Part shown: positions 24,122 to 32,050 of the stretch, piece by piece | Position numbering within the stretch: the stretch's first letter is position 1 | Layout of the letters: every line of letters starts with the position of its first letter | Origin: Anaerolineales bacterium | Lineage (GTDB): Bacteria; Chloroflexota; Anaerolineae; 4572-78; J111 | NCBI GenBank assembly: GCA_015075405.1 | Contig: JABTUK010000005.1 | Span: forward strand, 496,001-560,000 | DNA: 64,000 bases | Direction of reading: 5' to 3' | Translations under genes and position numbers: made by a program | Notes under the pieces: generated by a model | The model's database searches: none | What the model was told of the DNA's origin: nothing | Seen by the model: only the letters and a program-made list of their open reading frames with translations

Positions 24122-25093
24122 TTATTTTTTGGCGCTTTCCTGAAATTTTAAAGTCGAAACGCCAATAAGAATGATGTCGCCATCTTGAAGGGGATAGGGT
24201 TCTTTGATAAGTTGGTCGTTAACAAAGGTGCCGTTGAGGCTGTTTTGATCTTGCAGCACAAATTTACTGGCTTCATAAACAATGAGGGCGTGCCGCCGCG
24301 AGGCTTCTTTATCTTTTGATAAGGGGAAGCCGTTATCACTGGAGCGACCAATAGTGGTAATGCCGGGCTTGAGTTTGAGCACTTCGCCCGCATGAGGGCC
24401 GGTGGTACAAATCAGGTGAGCGGAAACTTCTTCTCCCTCAGCCCGACCCAGCACAAAGGTGGCGTCCTCATCCAGGTCCAGCGAGGGCAGCAGTTCAGTT
24501 TCGCCCAGGTCAGCAGCCTCGGCTCTGCCTAAAGTGGCTTCTCTTTCGACGGTATCTGCAGCAAAGTCAACTCCGGCGGGCAGAATCACCGTTGAACCGG
24601 CGTCGGAAGCTTCATCCAGCGCGGTATGCACCCCGGTTTCGGCAACTTCGGGCGAAAAGCCAATTGCCCCGGCGGGAATGACCAGCGTGCCGCCCTCGTC
24701 GGGTGGTGGAAATACAATTTCTTCGACAAATTGAGCCGGGGCGGGAGAGGGTTCTGGCTCTGGTTCCGGTTCGGGTTCCGGTTCAGCTTGCAGCGCTTCT
24801 TGAAGCACCGGCGGCATTGGCACGGCCTGGAGGCGAGCAAAGGGGTCTGCCGGCAGCTCGATTTCGGCTGGCTCCGGTTCAATCGCCTGGCCTGGTTGGC
24901 CTTTGATGTACCTGATTTGATGGCGTGGAATCAAATAGGGGGTATTCTCGATGGTCAGCCAGATGTTAAGCTCATCCTGGGCCGCAATTTCGCCTTCTAG
25001 CGTCTGGCCATCGAGATAATGAACGGTTACGTGGCCTTTAAGGGTCAATCCAAACGGCTTTTTTGAGACAGGCAGATCAGGGTTGGCAGACAT
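24122..25093 (-). CDS. FHA-domain protein with N-terminal small beta-barrel
   Basis: 323 residues from the ATG at 25093, which has GGAGG 8 bp upstream. Residues ~10-65 (GHVTVHYLDGQTLEGEIAAQ...IRYIKG) read as a small Sm/Hfq-like beta barrel. The middle (80-215) is acidic and Pro/Glu-rich with a PEPEPEPEPEP run. The C-terminus is an FHA phosphothreonine-binding domain (ITTIGRSSDNGF, ASRRHALIVYE, NSLNGTFVND). FHA proteins read Ser/Thr kinase signals; no such kinase is in the window. The combination with an N-terminal barrel suggests a scaffold, but this is inference. Confidence 0.8.
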   Translation of the reverse strand: MSANPDLPVSKKPFGLTLKGHVTVHYLDGQTLEGEIAAQDELNIWLTIENTPYLIPRHQIRYIKGQPGQAIEPEPAEIELPADPFARLQAVPMPPVLQEALQAEPEPEPEPEPEPSPAPAQFVEEIVFPPPDEGGTLVIPAGAIGFSPEVAETGVHTALDEASDAGSTVILPAGVDFAADTVEREATLGRAEAADLGETELLPSLDLDEDATFVLGRAEGEEVSAHLICTTGPHAGEVLKLKPGITTIGRSSDNGFPLSKDKEASRRHALIVYEASKFVLQDQNSLNGTFVNDQLIKEPYPLQDGDIILIGVSTLKFQESAKK

Positions 25094-25162
25094 CCAGCAA
25101 TCCTCCATAAATGTGGGGCGTTGTAACTATTTTATGGTAGGTTAGGTGGAAGGTCAAGTAAC

Positions 25163-25279
25163 GTTGAACGTTTAACGTTCAAACGTTTTAAGTTGTAACA
25201 TTAATGAGTATTTCCACAGGGCCAGAGCATAGCATTGAACGTTCAACGTTCAAACGTTTTAACCTGCAACATTAATCCT
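25163..25279. repeat. Two 47-bp direct copies of a GAACGTTCAACGTT-rich repeat
   Basis: Copies at 25163-25209 and 25233-25279 share TTGAACGTTYAACGTTCAAA and AACATTAAT. Each is itself partly palindromic. The second overlaps the 3' end of hemG and encodes its final residues and stop. Confidence 0.75.
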
Positions 25280-26691
25280 TCAACGGTGGTGAGGGCGCTT
25301 TTGATGCAGTCAGGCAGGCCGATGCCGCGAAAGGCGCTGCCGGCGAGGTACAAGCCGGGGATGGCGGCGGCAAGCTGCTCCATTTCAGCCACCCGGTCCA
25401 GGTGGCCGACATCGTACTGGGCGTTCCCTTTGGGCCAGCGGAAAACACGCTGCGCGACCGGCGGGGCGGTGATGCCCATAATCGCCCTAAGCTCAGCTTG
25501 AGCCAGGGCAAACAACTCTTCATCCGCCAGGGTCTCAACCAGGTGTTCTTTGGTATCACCGCCGACAAAGAGCCGCAGCAGCGCTCCATTGGCGGGAGCG
25601 CGGTGATCAAATTTGGTCGAGGACCAGGTGCAGGCGAGTATCTGGCGATTTTCGCTTTTGGGGACCATAAAGCCAAAGCCGTTGAGGTCGGTGGGCAGGT
25701 CGGTCCGGCGATAGCCCAGCGAAACGGTGGCCGTAGAGACGTAGCGAATCTGCCGCAGGAGGGCCGCCAGGCGGGGTTCAAGCGGTTCCAAGAGGCCGGC
25801 CGCGATGAAGGCCGGCGCGGCCATAACCACAGCGTCGGTTTGGAGAGTCCCAGAGGAGTCGAGCGTGACTTCAAAGCCGGGCGACAGCCGGCGCAGACCG
25901 ATGACCCGGCTGCCCAGCTGTAAATCACCCTGAAGCTGAGCCGTCAACGCCTCAACCAGCTCTTGCATGCCGCCGCGCAAGCTGGTGAACATAGCCAATG
26001 GCTGACCGGGGACCGGAGACCGGGGACCGGAGCCGTTGTTGGCGCTGTGCGAGGCAGTTGATTTTTTGGAGACGCGCATGGCTTTGATCAGGCTGCCGTA
26101 TTTTTGTTCCATTTCGGCAAACATGGGGAAGGTGCTGAGTAGGCTCAATCGCTCCGGGTCGGCCACGTAAATGCCGGCCATCACCGGTCCGGCAATCTTA
26201 TCCAGAGCTTCAGCCCCCAGGCGGCGGCGGATAAAATCGGCCAGGCTTTCGTCGCCCTGCTCACGGCGGGGGGGGATGACCAAATCCAGGCCCATGCGCA
26301 GTTTGCCCAACGGTGAGATGAGCGGAGATAGGGCAAAGGGAACAAATTCGGTGGGGACGGTGAGCCGGTAGCCGCCGGGAAAAGGAACCAGCTTGCCTTT
26401 GCTGAGGACATAAATATTGCGGCGCTCGTCGTTGGTGGGGATGAGCCGGTCGGCCAGCCCCAACTCGCGGCACAGTTGAGTAGCCCAGGGTTTTTGGGTA
26501 ATAAAAGAGTCGGGGCCGCCTTCGATAATAAAATCCCCCACTTGGTCGGTGACAATTTTACCACCCAGGCGAGGCGCGCTTTCGATCAAGCTGTAGCTAA
26601 AGGGAATCCCGTTTTCGCGGCTTTTCTTTTGCAAATAGTAAGCTGTGGCTAACCCGGCAATGCCGCCGCCGATGATGGTTACATGAGGCAT
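25243..26691 (-). CDS. hemG: Protoporphyrinogen/coproporphyrinogen oxidase (HemG/HemY type)
   Basis: 482 residues from the ATG at 26691. The N-terminal FAD-binding motif is VTIIGGGIAGLATAYYLQ. GGPDSFITQKPWA and the C-terminal LYLAGSAFRGIGLPDCIKSA are hallmarks of the oxygen-dependent FAD oxidase that turns protoporphyrinogen IX (or coproporphyrinogen III) into the porphyrin. With hemE and hemH on the same strand it forms the end of haem synthesis. Whether the route is protoporphyrin- or coproporphyrin-dependent cannot be told, as neither HemN/HemF nor HemQ is in the window. The last residues (VKTFER) and the stop are encoded by a repeat. Confidence 0.92.
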   Translation of the reverse strand: MPHVTIIGGGIAGLATAYYLQKKSRENGIPFSYSLIESAPRLGGKIVTDQVGDFIIEGGPDSFITQKPWATQLCRELGLADRLIPTNDERRNIYVLSKGKLVPFPGGYRLTVPTEFVPFALSPLISPLGKLRMGLDLVIPPRREQGDESLADFIRRRLGAEALDKIAGPVMAGIYVADPERLSLLSTFPMFAEMEQKYGSLIKAMRVSKKSTASHSANNGSGPRSPVPGQPLAMFTSLRGGMQELVEALTAQLQGDLQLGSRVIGLRRLSPGFEVTLDSSGTLQTDAVVMAAPAFIAAGLLEPLEPRLAALLRQIRYVSTATVSLGYRRTDLPTDLNGFGFMVPKSENRQILACTWSSTKFDHRAPANGALLRLFVGGDTKEHLVETLADEELFALAQAELRAIMGITAPPVAQRVFRWPKGNAQYDVGHLDRVAEMEQLAAAIPGLYLAGSAFRGIGLPDCIKSALTTVEGLMLQVKTFER

Positions 26692-26746
26692 GCCAGGGAG
26701 TATAGCATAACCCGGCAGTCCAGGCAATGTCTTTAATCTAAACCCT

Positions 26747-27172
26747 TTATCGCGTGATAATCAAATAAATCCCGCCGCAGGCTAGCAGCATCCCGGCCAC
26801 GTAACGCCAGGTTAGCGGCTCTTTGAAAAAAATCAGGCCGACCAGGCTGACCAGCACCAGTCCGCCCAGCCGAATCAGGGGTGAGGCCAGCGAGATAGGC
26901 GCGCCCGCGCCAAAGGTAACAAACAATCCCACTGTCACCAAAGCAAAGGTGAGGCCAACCGCTCCGGCAGCCACCGCCCCCGGCAGTTGGGCGTACTGCG
27001 GCACACCTTGAAACCGCTGCCACAGCACCCAGCCCAGACCCACCAAAAACGTGCAACTGCCATAAATCAACAATGCGACACTGTTGGAAAGTTTGCCGGC
27101 GGCCAGCTTAACAAAAACATCGGCCGCCGCCAGAAGGAGTGCAGTTATGACAGCATAAAAAATCCAGTTCAC
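26747..27172 (-). CDS. EamA/DMT-type small membrane protein
   Basis: 141 residues from a GTG at 27172; longer in-frame sequence upstream is only the antisense or shifted frame of the DinB gene. Four to five hydrophobic segments in the drug/metabolite transporter half-unit pattern. The C-terminal helix pair FFKEPLTWRYVAGMLLACGGIYLI is diagnostic of EamA domains. At half the usual length it would need to dimerise, as small multidrug transporters do. Substrate unknown. It sits 55 bp upstream of hemG on the same strand and may be co-transcribed. Confidence 0.75.
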   Translation of the reverse strand: MNWIFYAVITALLLAAADVFVKLAAGKLSNSVALLIYGSCTFLVGLGWVLWQRFQGVPQYAQLPGAVAAGAVGLTFALVTVGLFVTFGAGAPISLASPLIRLGGLVLVSLVGLIFFKEPLTWRYVAGMLLACGGIYLIITR

Positions 27173-27211
27173 TTTTCCGTGCCTTTGCTTCTCCAGAAAT
27201 ACTCGTCTAAA

Positions 27212-27283
27212 AATAGTAGACAGTAGACGGTAGACAGTAGACAGGGGTAACGCATCCCTGCTACTTGCTACCCTGCTACCTTT
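27212..27283. repeat. TAGACGGTAGACAGTAG-word element, copy 1
   Basis: Words TAGACAGTAGACGGTAGACAG are followed by TGCTACTTGCTACC. The same composite lies inverted at 45336-45411 upstream of the cytochrome b gene. Here it fills the gap between the DinB and DMT genes. Confidence 0.75.
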
Positions 27284-27749
27284 AAACAAACGCAGCCTTA
27301 ATCGCTTCGAGCTGGCGGCAGTGTTCTTCTTCGTGCTCCACCAGGTGAGTGACCACTTGCAGCAGGGTAATGGAGCCGTGCGCCTCGTGCAGGCCGGTAC
27401 GCTGCCAGTCAGCCGGGGCGAGGCGGCGCAGCAGGGCCACCAGTTCGGCCCGGCGCAGGGTGAAGGCTGACAACGAGGCGCGGAAATCGGCTCGCTCGTA
27501 GCCGGCAACCTCGGCCCAGCGCCGGTCATCATAGGCGGGCAGCGGCGGGTTGTCCCGAACGAGCATAGCATAGATGCGCGGGGTGATGATGTCGTCGGAG
27601 GCGCGTAGGTGGGCCAGAATCGCCGCAGCGGACCAGTCACCCCCCATGGAGGGCGCTTGCAGTTCGGCTTTGGACCAGGCAGCTACAGCCCGCGAAATTC
27701 TCTCCGGGATGCGGGCCAGGCGGTCGGGCAAATCGTCGAATGGGTCCAT
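27282..27749 (-). CDS. DinB-family protein
   Basis: 155 residues from the ATG at 27749, one base after the stop of the preceding gene, so translation is probably coupled. The four-helix-bundle DinB pattern is visible: GGDWSAAAILAHLRASDD near the N-terminus and LLQVVTHLVEHEEEHCRQLEAI at the end, which place the three metal-binding His positions (AHL, HL, EEH). DinB proteins are metal-dependent thiol- or S-transferase-like enzymes with mostly unknown substrates. Embedded in the haem gene cluster. Confidence 0.82.
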   Translation of the reverse strand: MDPFDDLPDRLARIPERISRAVAAWSKAELQAPSMGGDWSAAAILAHLRASDDIITPRIYAMLVRDNPPLPAYDDRRWAEVAGYERADFRASLSAFTLRRAELVALLRRLAPADWQRTGLHEAHGSITLLQVVTHLVEHEEEHCRQLEAIKAAFV

Positions 27750-27750
27750 G

Positions 27751-28251
27751 TCAGGTCGCCGGGCAGGGGTCAAACGAGGTAACGGTAAAATTCCCCGTGG
27801 CCACGCCGGGGGGTGGGAAAGGCTGTTTAAAGGTGAAGGCGTGGGCGCTGGGGCCGTGCTCGCTCAGATAGTCGAGGCGGCGTTTCGCTTCGGCCACAGT
27901 AGGCATGTGCCCGGCCTTGACCCACCACAAGGCCATGTACATGCCCTCGAACTTCTCAAACCACTGGCGGCGCTGGCGCATCACCTCGGCGTGCGCGCTC
28001 TTGTAAACATAAGCTTTCAAATCTTCCAACGACTCCCAGACTGACATATTGACCAGGATGCGGTCGTCGTCGTAAGGGCGCAGGTCGGTCGCATTGCCTT
28101 CTTCCGTTTGCAGCCGCCAGACAAAGCCGGGAGTGCCATCAGCCAGGGCGTTGATCTCGTCCAACCGGGCCACAAATCCGGCCATGATAGAATCATCGAG
28201 TGGGGCCAGGATGCGACCAATGTTGACTTGAGCCAGATGATATTGGGACAT
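27751..28251 (-). CDS. DUF3291 (dimeric alpha-beta barrel) protein
   Basis: 166 residues from the ATG at 28251, with AAGGAG upstream. The start YHLAQVNIGRILAPLDD and the later VNMSVWESLEDLKAYVYKSAH and ALWWVKAGHMPTVAEAKRRL match DUF3291, distantly like antibiotic-biosynthesis monooxygenases. Biochemical role unknown. It lies between hemH and the DinB gene on the same strand. The fold class is shared with haem-handling enzymes such as HemQ and IsdG, so a haem link is conceivable but unproven. Confidence 0.82.
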   Translation of the reverse strand: MSQYHLAQVNIGRILAPLDDSIMAGFVARLDEINALADGTPGFVWRLQTEEGNATDLRPYDDDRILVNMSVWESLEDLKAYVYKSAHAEVMRQRRQWFEKFEGMYMALWWVKAGHMPTVAEAKRRLDYLSEHGPSAHAFTFKQPFPPPGVATGNFTVTSFDPCPAT

Positions 28252-28285
28252 TTTTAACTCCTTGTAAACAAAAAAGCGATGACTC

Positions 28286-28345
28286 GTGAGGCGATGAGGC
28301 GAAGAGATTATTTCGCGTCCTCGCCTCATCGCCCGCTTCGCGTCA
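28286..28345. repeat. GAGGCGATGAGGCGA-word hairpin
   Basis: TCGTGAGGCGATGAGGCGA is followed by the complementary CCTCGCCTCATCGCC after an AT-rich loop. It lies at the 3' end of hemH and reaches its stop codon. Confidence 0.65.
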
Positions 28346-29251
28346 TTCCTGTGTCACCGCATCAACAATGGCGTTGATAAACAGCGGGTCGCTGTTCATC
28401 ATCTCGATGCGCTCCAACTGCATGCCGCGCTCTTCGGCTAACCCTTTGGCCTCGATGTCAATATCGTACAGCACCTCGACGTGGTCGCAGACAAAGCCGA
28501 TGGGGGCAACCAGCATATATTTGTACCCTTGCTGGGCCAGGTCTACCACCACCTCTTCGATCTGCGGGCCAAGCCAGGGTTCGCCCGTGTGGGCGGCGCT
28601 CTGGTAGGTGAACATCCAATCCACGCTGCCCAGCCGCTCGGCGATGAGGCGGGCGTTGGTTTTTAATTCGTCGTCGTAGGGGTCGCCCATTTTGAGCAGG
28701 CGGGCCGGCAGGCTGTGGGCGCTGAAAACCAGCTTGACTTTATCGCGCACCTCCGGCGCAAATTTCTCATAGCCGGCCCGGATATGATTCTCCACCGCTT
28801 GCAGAAAGTTGGGCTGCCGGTACCACGAGTTGACAAAGCTAAAGTTAATATTGCTGCCGTAGGCTTTTTGGGCTTCGGCCACCTTGTCCCAATACCGGCC
28901 AATACTCATCGAAGAGTAATGGGGCGCCAGCACAATCCCCACCGCTTCCTCGATGCCGTGCAGGTGCATCTGGCCGACGGTATCTTTAATCCAGGGCGAC
29001 CAGTGGCGCATGCCCAGGTAGACCTGCCAATCGTAGCCGCGCCGCTGCAGCTCTTCGGCGGTTTTTTTGGCCTGGTCATAGCTCAGCGCCGTTAGCGGCG
29101 AGCCGCCAATCAAGTCATAACGATGGCGGAACTCCTGCACAAACTCCTCCGACATCGGGCGTCCCCCCCGAATATCGGACAGGTAATAGGGCATCCACTC
29201 GGTGGAATCAGGGGTGCCGTAGGCCAGCATCAGGACTGCTTTTTTAGCCAT
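28343..29251 (-). CDS. hemH: Ferrochelatase
   Basis: 302 residues from the ATG at 29251 (AAGGAG upstream); the longer open frame reads through a repeat hairpin and is rejected. Ferrochelatase hallmarks are visible: KKAVLMLAYGTPDS at the N-terminus, the active-site His in VFSAHSLPARLL, the metal-site Glu in GEPWLGPQIEEV and CDHVEVLYDIDIEA. It inserts Fe(II) into protoporphyrin IX or coproporphyrin III. The length is close to bacterial soluble forms, with no [2Fe-2S] Cys tail. It follows hemE by 77 bp on the same strand. Confidence 0.94.
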   Translation of the reverse strand: MAKKAVLMLAYGTPDSTEWMPYYLSDIRGGRPMSEEFVQEFRHRYDLIGGSPLTALSYDQAKKTAEELQRRGYDWQVYLGMRHWSPWIKDTVGQMHLHGIEEAVGIVLAPHYSSMSIGRYWDKVAEAQKAYGSNINFSFVNSWYRQPNFLQAVENHIRAGYEKFAPEVRDKVKLVFSAHSLPARLLKMGDPYDDELKTNARLIAERLGSVDWMFTYQSAAHTGEPWLGPQIEEVVVDLAQQGYKYMLVAPIGFVCDHVEVLYDIDIEAKGLAEERGMQLERIEMMNSDPLFINAIVDAVTQE

Positions 29252-29270
29252 CAAAACTCTCCTTATCTTA

Positions 29271-29337
29271 AAAGGATGAAGGCGGAAGGATGAAGGCGGA
29301 AATTTTTTCATCCTTCCGCCTTCATCCTTCATCCTTT
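29271..29337. repeat. GGATGAAGGCGGAA-word hairpin at the hemE stop
   Basis: Arms of tandem AAGGATGAAGGCGGAAGGA and the complement TCCTTCCGCCTTCATCCTT are separated by a T6 run. The hairpin includes the hemE stop codon. It fills the hemE-hemH gap and may act as partial terminator or mRNA stabiliser. Confidence 0.8.
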
Positions 29338-30369
29338 CCTTGTGTGTTCATGAACAAAATCAATCAGCGCCGCCACGTGCTCCACCGGGGTGTGCTGCAA
29401 GATGCCGTGGCCCAGATTGAAGATATGGCCGGGTTTGCCTTTGACGCTGTCGAGGATGCGGGCGGCCTGCTTTTGGATTTCGGGGAGGGGGGCAAAGAGC
29501 ACCACCGGGTCGAGGTTGCCCTGCACGGCCACGTCGTCGCCCAACTGCTGCCAGGCGGCGGCCAGGTCAATCCGCCAATCCACCCCGATGACGTCGCCCC
29601 CGGCCTCTTTAATCAAAGGCAGCATGCCCGACGTGCCGGTGCCAAAATGAATCAGCGGGACATGGCTGCCGCTTTTGGCGATTTCAATGGCTTTTTTGGA
29701 ATAGGGCAAAACGTAGGCGCGATAATCGGCCGGGCTGAGCGCGCCCACCCAGCTATCAAACAGTTGCAGCGCCTGCGCTCCGGCGGCGGCCTGCGCCCGC
29801 AGATACGCGCCGACCACTTCGGCCAGCTTGTCCATCAAGCTGTGCCAGACCTGGGGCTGGCTGTACATCATGCTTTTGGCAATGACGTAATTGCGCGACG
29901 AGCCGCCCTCGATGGCGTAGCTGGCCAGGGTAAAGGGCGCGCCGGAAAAACCAATCAGTGGAACCCGGCCGCCCAATTCGGCCTGGACCAGCCGGATGGC
30001 CTCCAGGGTGAAACTCAATGTTTCTTCCGGCGGGCGCACCGTCAAGGCCGCCACATCGGCGGCGGTGCGGAGCGCATTGCCGATGACCGGCCCGTCACCT
30101 TTGACAAATTCCAGGCTCAGGCCCATCCCTTCCAGCGGCGGCAGAATATCGGCAAAGATAATGGCCGCATCGAGGTTGAAGGCTTTGATGGGTTGTAAGG
30201 TGACTTCGGCGGCCAGGTCCGGGTTTTTGATCAGCTCCAAAATGGAGTAGCGTTCGCGCAGGGCGCGGTACTCGGCCATATAGCGCCCGGCCTGGCGCAT
30301 CAGCCAGACAGGAGTCGCGTCCACAGCTTCGCGGCGGCAGGCGCGGAGAAAGCGGTCGGCTTGGGGCAT
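29329..30369 (-). CDS. hemE: Uroporphyrinogen decarboxylase
   Basis: 346 residues from the ATG at 30369 (AAGGAA upstream). Signatures are PVWLMRQAGRYMAEYRALRE near the N-terminus, the catalytic Asp region AAIIFADILPPLEGMG and IGFSGAPFTLASYAIEGG. It decarboxylates uroporphyrinogen III to coproporphyrinogen III in the cytoplasm. First gene of the minus-strand haem cluster hemE-hemH-DUF3291-DinB-DMT-hemG. Length is normal for the family. Confidence 0.96.
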   Translation of the reverse strand: MPQADRFLRACRREAVDATPVWLMRQAGRYMAEYRALRERYSILELIKNPDLAAEVTLQPIKAFNLDAAIIFADILPPLEGMGLSLEFVKGDGPVIGNALRTAADVAALTVRPPEETLSFTLEAIRLVQAELGGRVPLIGFSGAPFTLASYAIEGGSSRNYVIAKSMMYSQPQVWHSLMDKLAEVVGAYLRAQAAAGAQALQLFDSWVGALSPADYRAYVLPYSKKAIEIAKSGSHVPLIHFGTGTSGMLPLIKEAGGDVIGVDWRIDLAAAWQQLGDDVAVQGNLDPVVLFAPLPEIQKQAARILDSVKGKPGHIFNLGHGILQHTPVEHVAALIDFVHEHTRKG

Positions 30370-30399
30370 GAGTTTCCTTCTTGTGATAATTGGATGAGT

Positions 30400-30458
30400 G
30401 GTGGTGATGCGTGATGCGTAATGCGTGATTTTTCTACGCATCACGCATCACGTATCAT
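30400..30458. repeat. TGATGCGTGA-word hairpin, copy 2
   Basis: GTGATGCGTGATGCGTAATGC and the complementary ACGCATCACGCATCACG are separated by a T-rich loop. It lies in the hemE leader. Same family as 11734-11782 and 60879-60932. Confidence 0.75.
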
Positions 30459-30498
30459 CTGACCGAGGTATTATAACCGGATTTTGCGCCGGGGCAAT

Positions 30499-30528
30499 AA
30501 AAAAGGCCAGCGGCAATTTTACCGTTGG
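30499..30528 (-). terminator. Rho-independent terminator of the YdjM-like gene
   Basis: On the minus strand CCAACGG-loop-CCGCTGG is followed closely by GCC and six T. The hairpin overlaps the stop codon at 30519-30521. One mismatch in the stem. Confidence 0.65.
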
Positions 30529-30944
30529 TTTGGTAAGTGATTAAGTAGCAGCACCAGGGCCAGAAAAAACCCCTCGCGCAGCAGTTGGGCCGGCTCAAAG
30601 GCCAGCCGGCCCTTGTTGAAGCGGTACTTTTTCAAGGGAAAAAACCAGGGGACACGCTGGATGTTGTCGGCCAGCAGGTGGCCCAGGTAACCGCTGAACC
30701 AGGCATAGCCCGCCGCTTTGCCTCCAATCAGCGTGACCAGCAACGACAGCCCGATCAGGCTGAAGAGATTGTGGGCATAATGCCGGCCGTTGGGCATGGC
30801 CTGAAACACGTAGCCGATGGTTTTATCCACAATGTCGGGAAAAAGGCTGGCCAGCAGCAAGAGGAACAGCCGTCGCCTGGAACTCCGAAAAGGCGGCAGG
30901 CGTGATTGGGCTAGGGCAATGGCCAGGTGTCCGGGGATTTGCAT
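30519..30944 (-). CDS. DUF457/YdjM-like membrane metal-dependent hydrolase
   Basis: 141 residues with three to four hydrophobic segments. The metal-ligand pattern of the LexA-regulated YdjM/DUF457 family is seen: PGHLAIALAQ, LFPDIVDK, HYAHNLFS and GYLGHLLADNIQ supply His and Asp residues at the membrane face. Function in bacteria is poorly known. It lies alone between hemE and a class IV aminotransferase, all on the minus strand. No strong ribosome binding site before the ATG. Confidence 0.82.
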   Translation of the reverse strand: MQIPGHLAIALAQSRLPPFRSSRRRLFLLLLASLFPDIVDKTIGYVFQAMPNGRHYAHNLFSLIGLSLLVTLIGGKAAGYAWFSGYLGHLLADNIQRVPWFFPLKKYRFNKGRLAFEPAQLLREGFFLALVLLLNHLPNQR

Positions 30945-30969
30945 AGGGATTATCGAAGCATAAGTTCCC

Positions 30970-31016
30970 CAGAGTTCCTATGAGTTCCCAGGGGAACTAA
31001 AGGAACTCATAGGAAC
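30970..31016. repeat. AGTTCCTATGAGTTCC-word hairpin
   Basis: GAGTTCCTATGAGTTCC and the complement GGAACTCATAGGAACTC are arranged around CAGGGGAACTAAA. It lies between the aminotransferase stop and the YdjM-like start. Confidence 0.75.
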
Positions 31017-31050
31017 TCAAAACGGGGAGTTAATTTGGATGCTTGCATTG

Positions 31051-31893
31051 TCAGACCCACACCCCTTGGGTCATCACTTGCCGATAATGCTGATTAAAGC
31101 GTTCCATAGCCAGCCGGGTGATCGGCCCTATCTGGCCGCTGCCAATAGGCCGGCCGTCAATTTGGGTAATCGGCAGGACGTGCATGCTGGTACTGCTGAT
31201 AAAGACTTCTTCGTATAATGATAAATCTATCGGCAGCGGGGCTTCTATGACCGGGTGAGCCGTCTCCTGCATCAGGTGCAGAATAATATCGCGGGTAATG
31301 CCGGAGAGCACGTCGCTTTCCGGCGGGGTTAGAAGCTGTCCATCCCGCACCACAAACAGGTTGCTGCGCGCGCCTTCGGTCAAGTGGCTCTGATGATGGA
31401 GCAGCCCCTCCACGGCTCCGGCTCGCGTGGCGGCCCGGCGGGCCAGATAGTTGACCAGCGTATTGAGACTTTTGCAGCGAGGCAAGGCGCGCTGGCCTTC
31501 GTACAGCACCGCTGCCGCTCCGGTTTCATAAAAAACGGGGGCATAAGTGGCCAGCGGGTCGGCCTGCATGCCGATGATCGGCGCAGTCCCCGCGTCGGCG
31601 GTCCCGATGACCAAAATCTTCAAACTCCAGGTCGCCTGCGGCTCCACCTGGGCCAGCCGCTCAAACCAGCGGGCCAGGGTCGGCGTATCCACCGCCAACT
31701 CCAAATCGAGCATAGCCGCCGATTTGTGGAGGCGATGCAAATGTTCTTCCAGGTAAAATGGGCGTCCCTGATCCACCTTGATCGACTCATAAACGCCAAA
31801 GCTGGAAAAGTAAGCTTTGTTGAACAACGAAATCTGGGCCTGCTCAAGCGGCATCAGTTGGCCGTTGACAATAGCGAAATCAAAAATAGTCAT
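31051..31893 (-). CDS. Class IV aminotransferase (BCAT/DAAT/ADCL family)
   Basis: 280 residues. The fold type IV PLP pattern is present: the PLP Lys is probably in ALPRCKSLNTLVNYLA, followed by EGARSNLFVVRDGQLLTPP and the signature LSGITRDIILHLMQE. The family includes branched-chain aminotransferases, D-amino acid aminotransferases and aminodeoxychorismate lyase; sequence alone does not fix the reaction. GAGGG precedes the ATG. Stands alone, with tandem-word repeats on both sides. Confidence 0.88.
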   Translation of the reverse strand: MTIFDFAIVNGQLMPLEQAQISLFNKAYFSSFGVYESIKVDQGRPFYLEEHLHRLHKSAAMLDLELAVDTPTLARWFERLAQVEPQATWSLKILVIGTADAGTAPIIGMQADPLATYAPVFYETGAAAVLYEGQRALPRCKSLNTLVNYLARRAATRAGAVEGLLHHQSHLTEGARSNLFVVRDGQLLTPPESDVLSGITRDIILHLMQETAHPVIEAPLPIDLSLYEEVFISSTSMHVLPITQIDGRPIGSGQIGPITRLAMERFNQHYRQVMTQGVWV

Positions 31894-31935
31894 GCCTACC
31901 CTCTAATAGTGACAGGGTGAAACGTGATAAGTATC

Positions 31936-32040
31936 AGGTATCAGGTATCAGGTGTCACGTGTCACCTGATACCCTGCTATCAACTTCTTATTTCTTATTT
32001 CTTATTTCTTATTTCTTATTTCTTATTTCTTATTTCTTAC
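31936..32040. repeat. TATCAGG palindrome plus TTATTTC heptamer array
   Basis: A near-palindrome centred on GGTGTCACGTGTCACC is flanked by GTATCAGG words. It is followed by about seven copies of the 7-mer TTATTTC (31987-32037). The array lies 10 bp beyond the SDR stop. Heptamer arrays are prone to slippage, so length polymorphism between strains is likely. Confidence 0.85.
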
Positions 32041-32050
32041 TCCCTACTTC

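Noticed and set aside
27173..27640. N-terminal extension of the DMT protein
   Set aside because: It is the shifted frame of the DinB gene; the membrane protein can start at the GTG 27172.
31987..32037. Possible CRISPR-like array
   Set aside because: The repeat unit is 7 bp with no spacers; it is a simple tandem repeat. No CRISPR array or cas gene was seen anywhere in the window.
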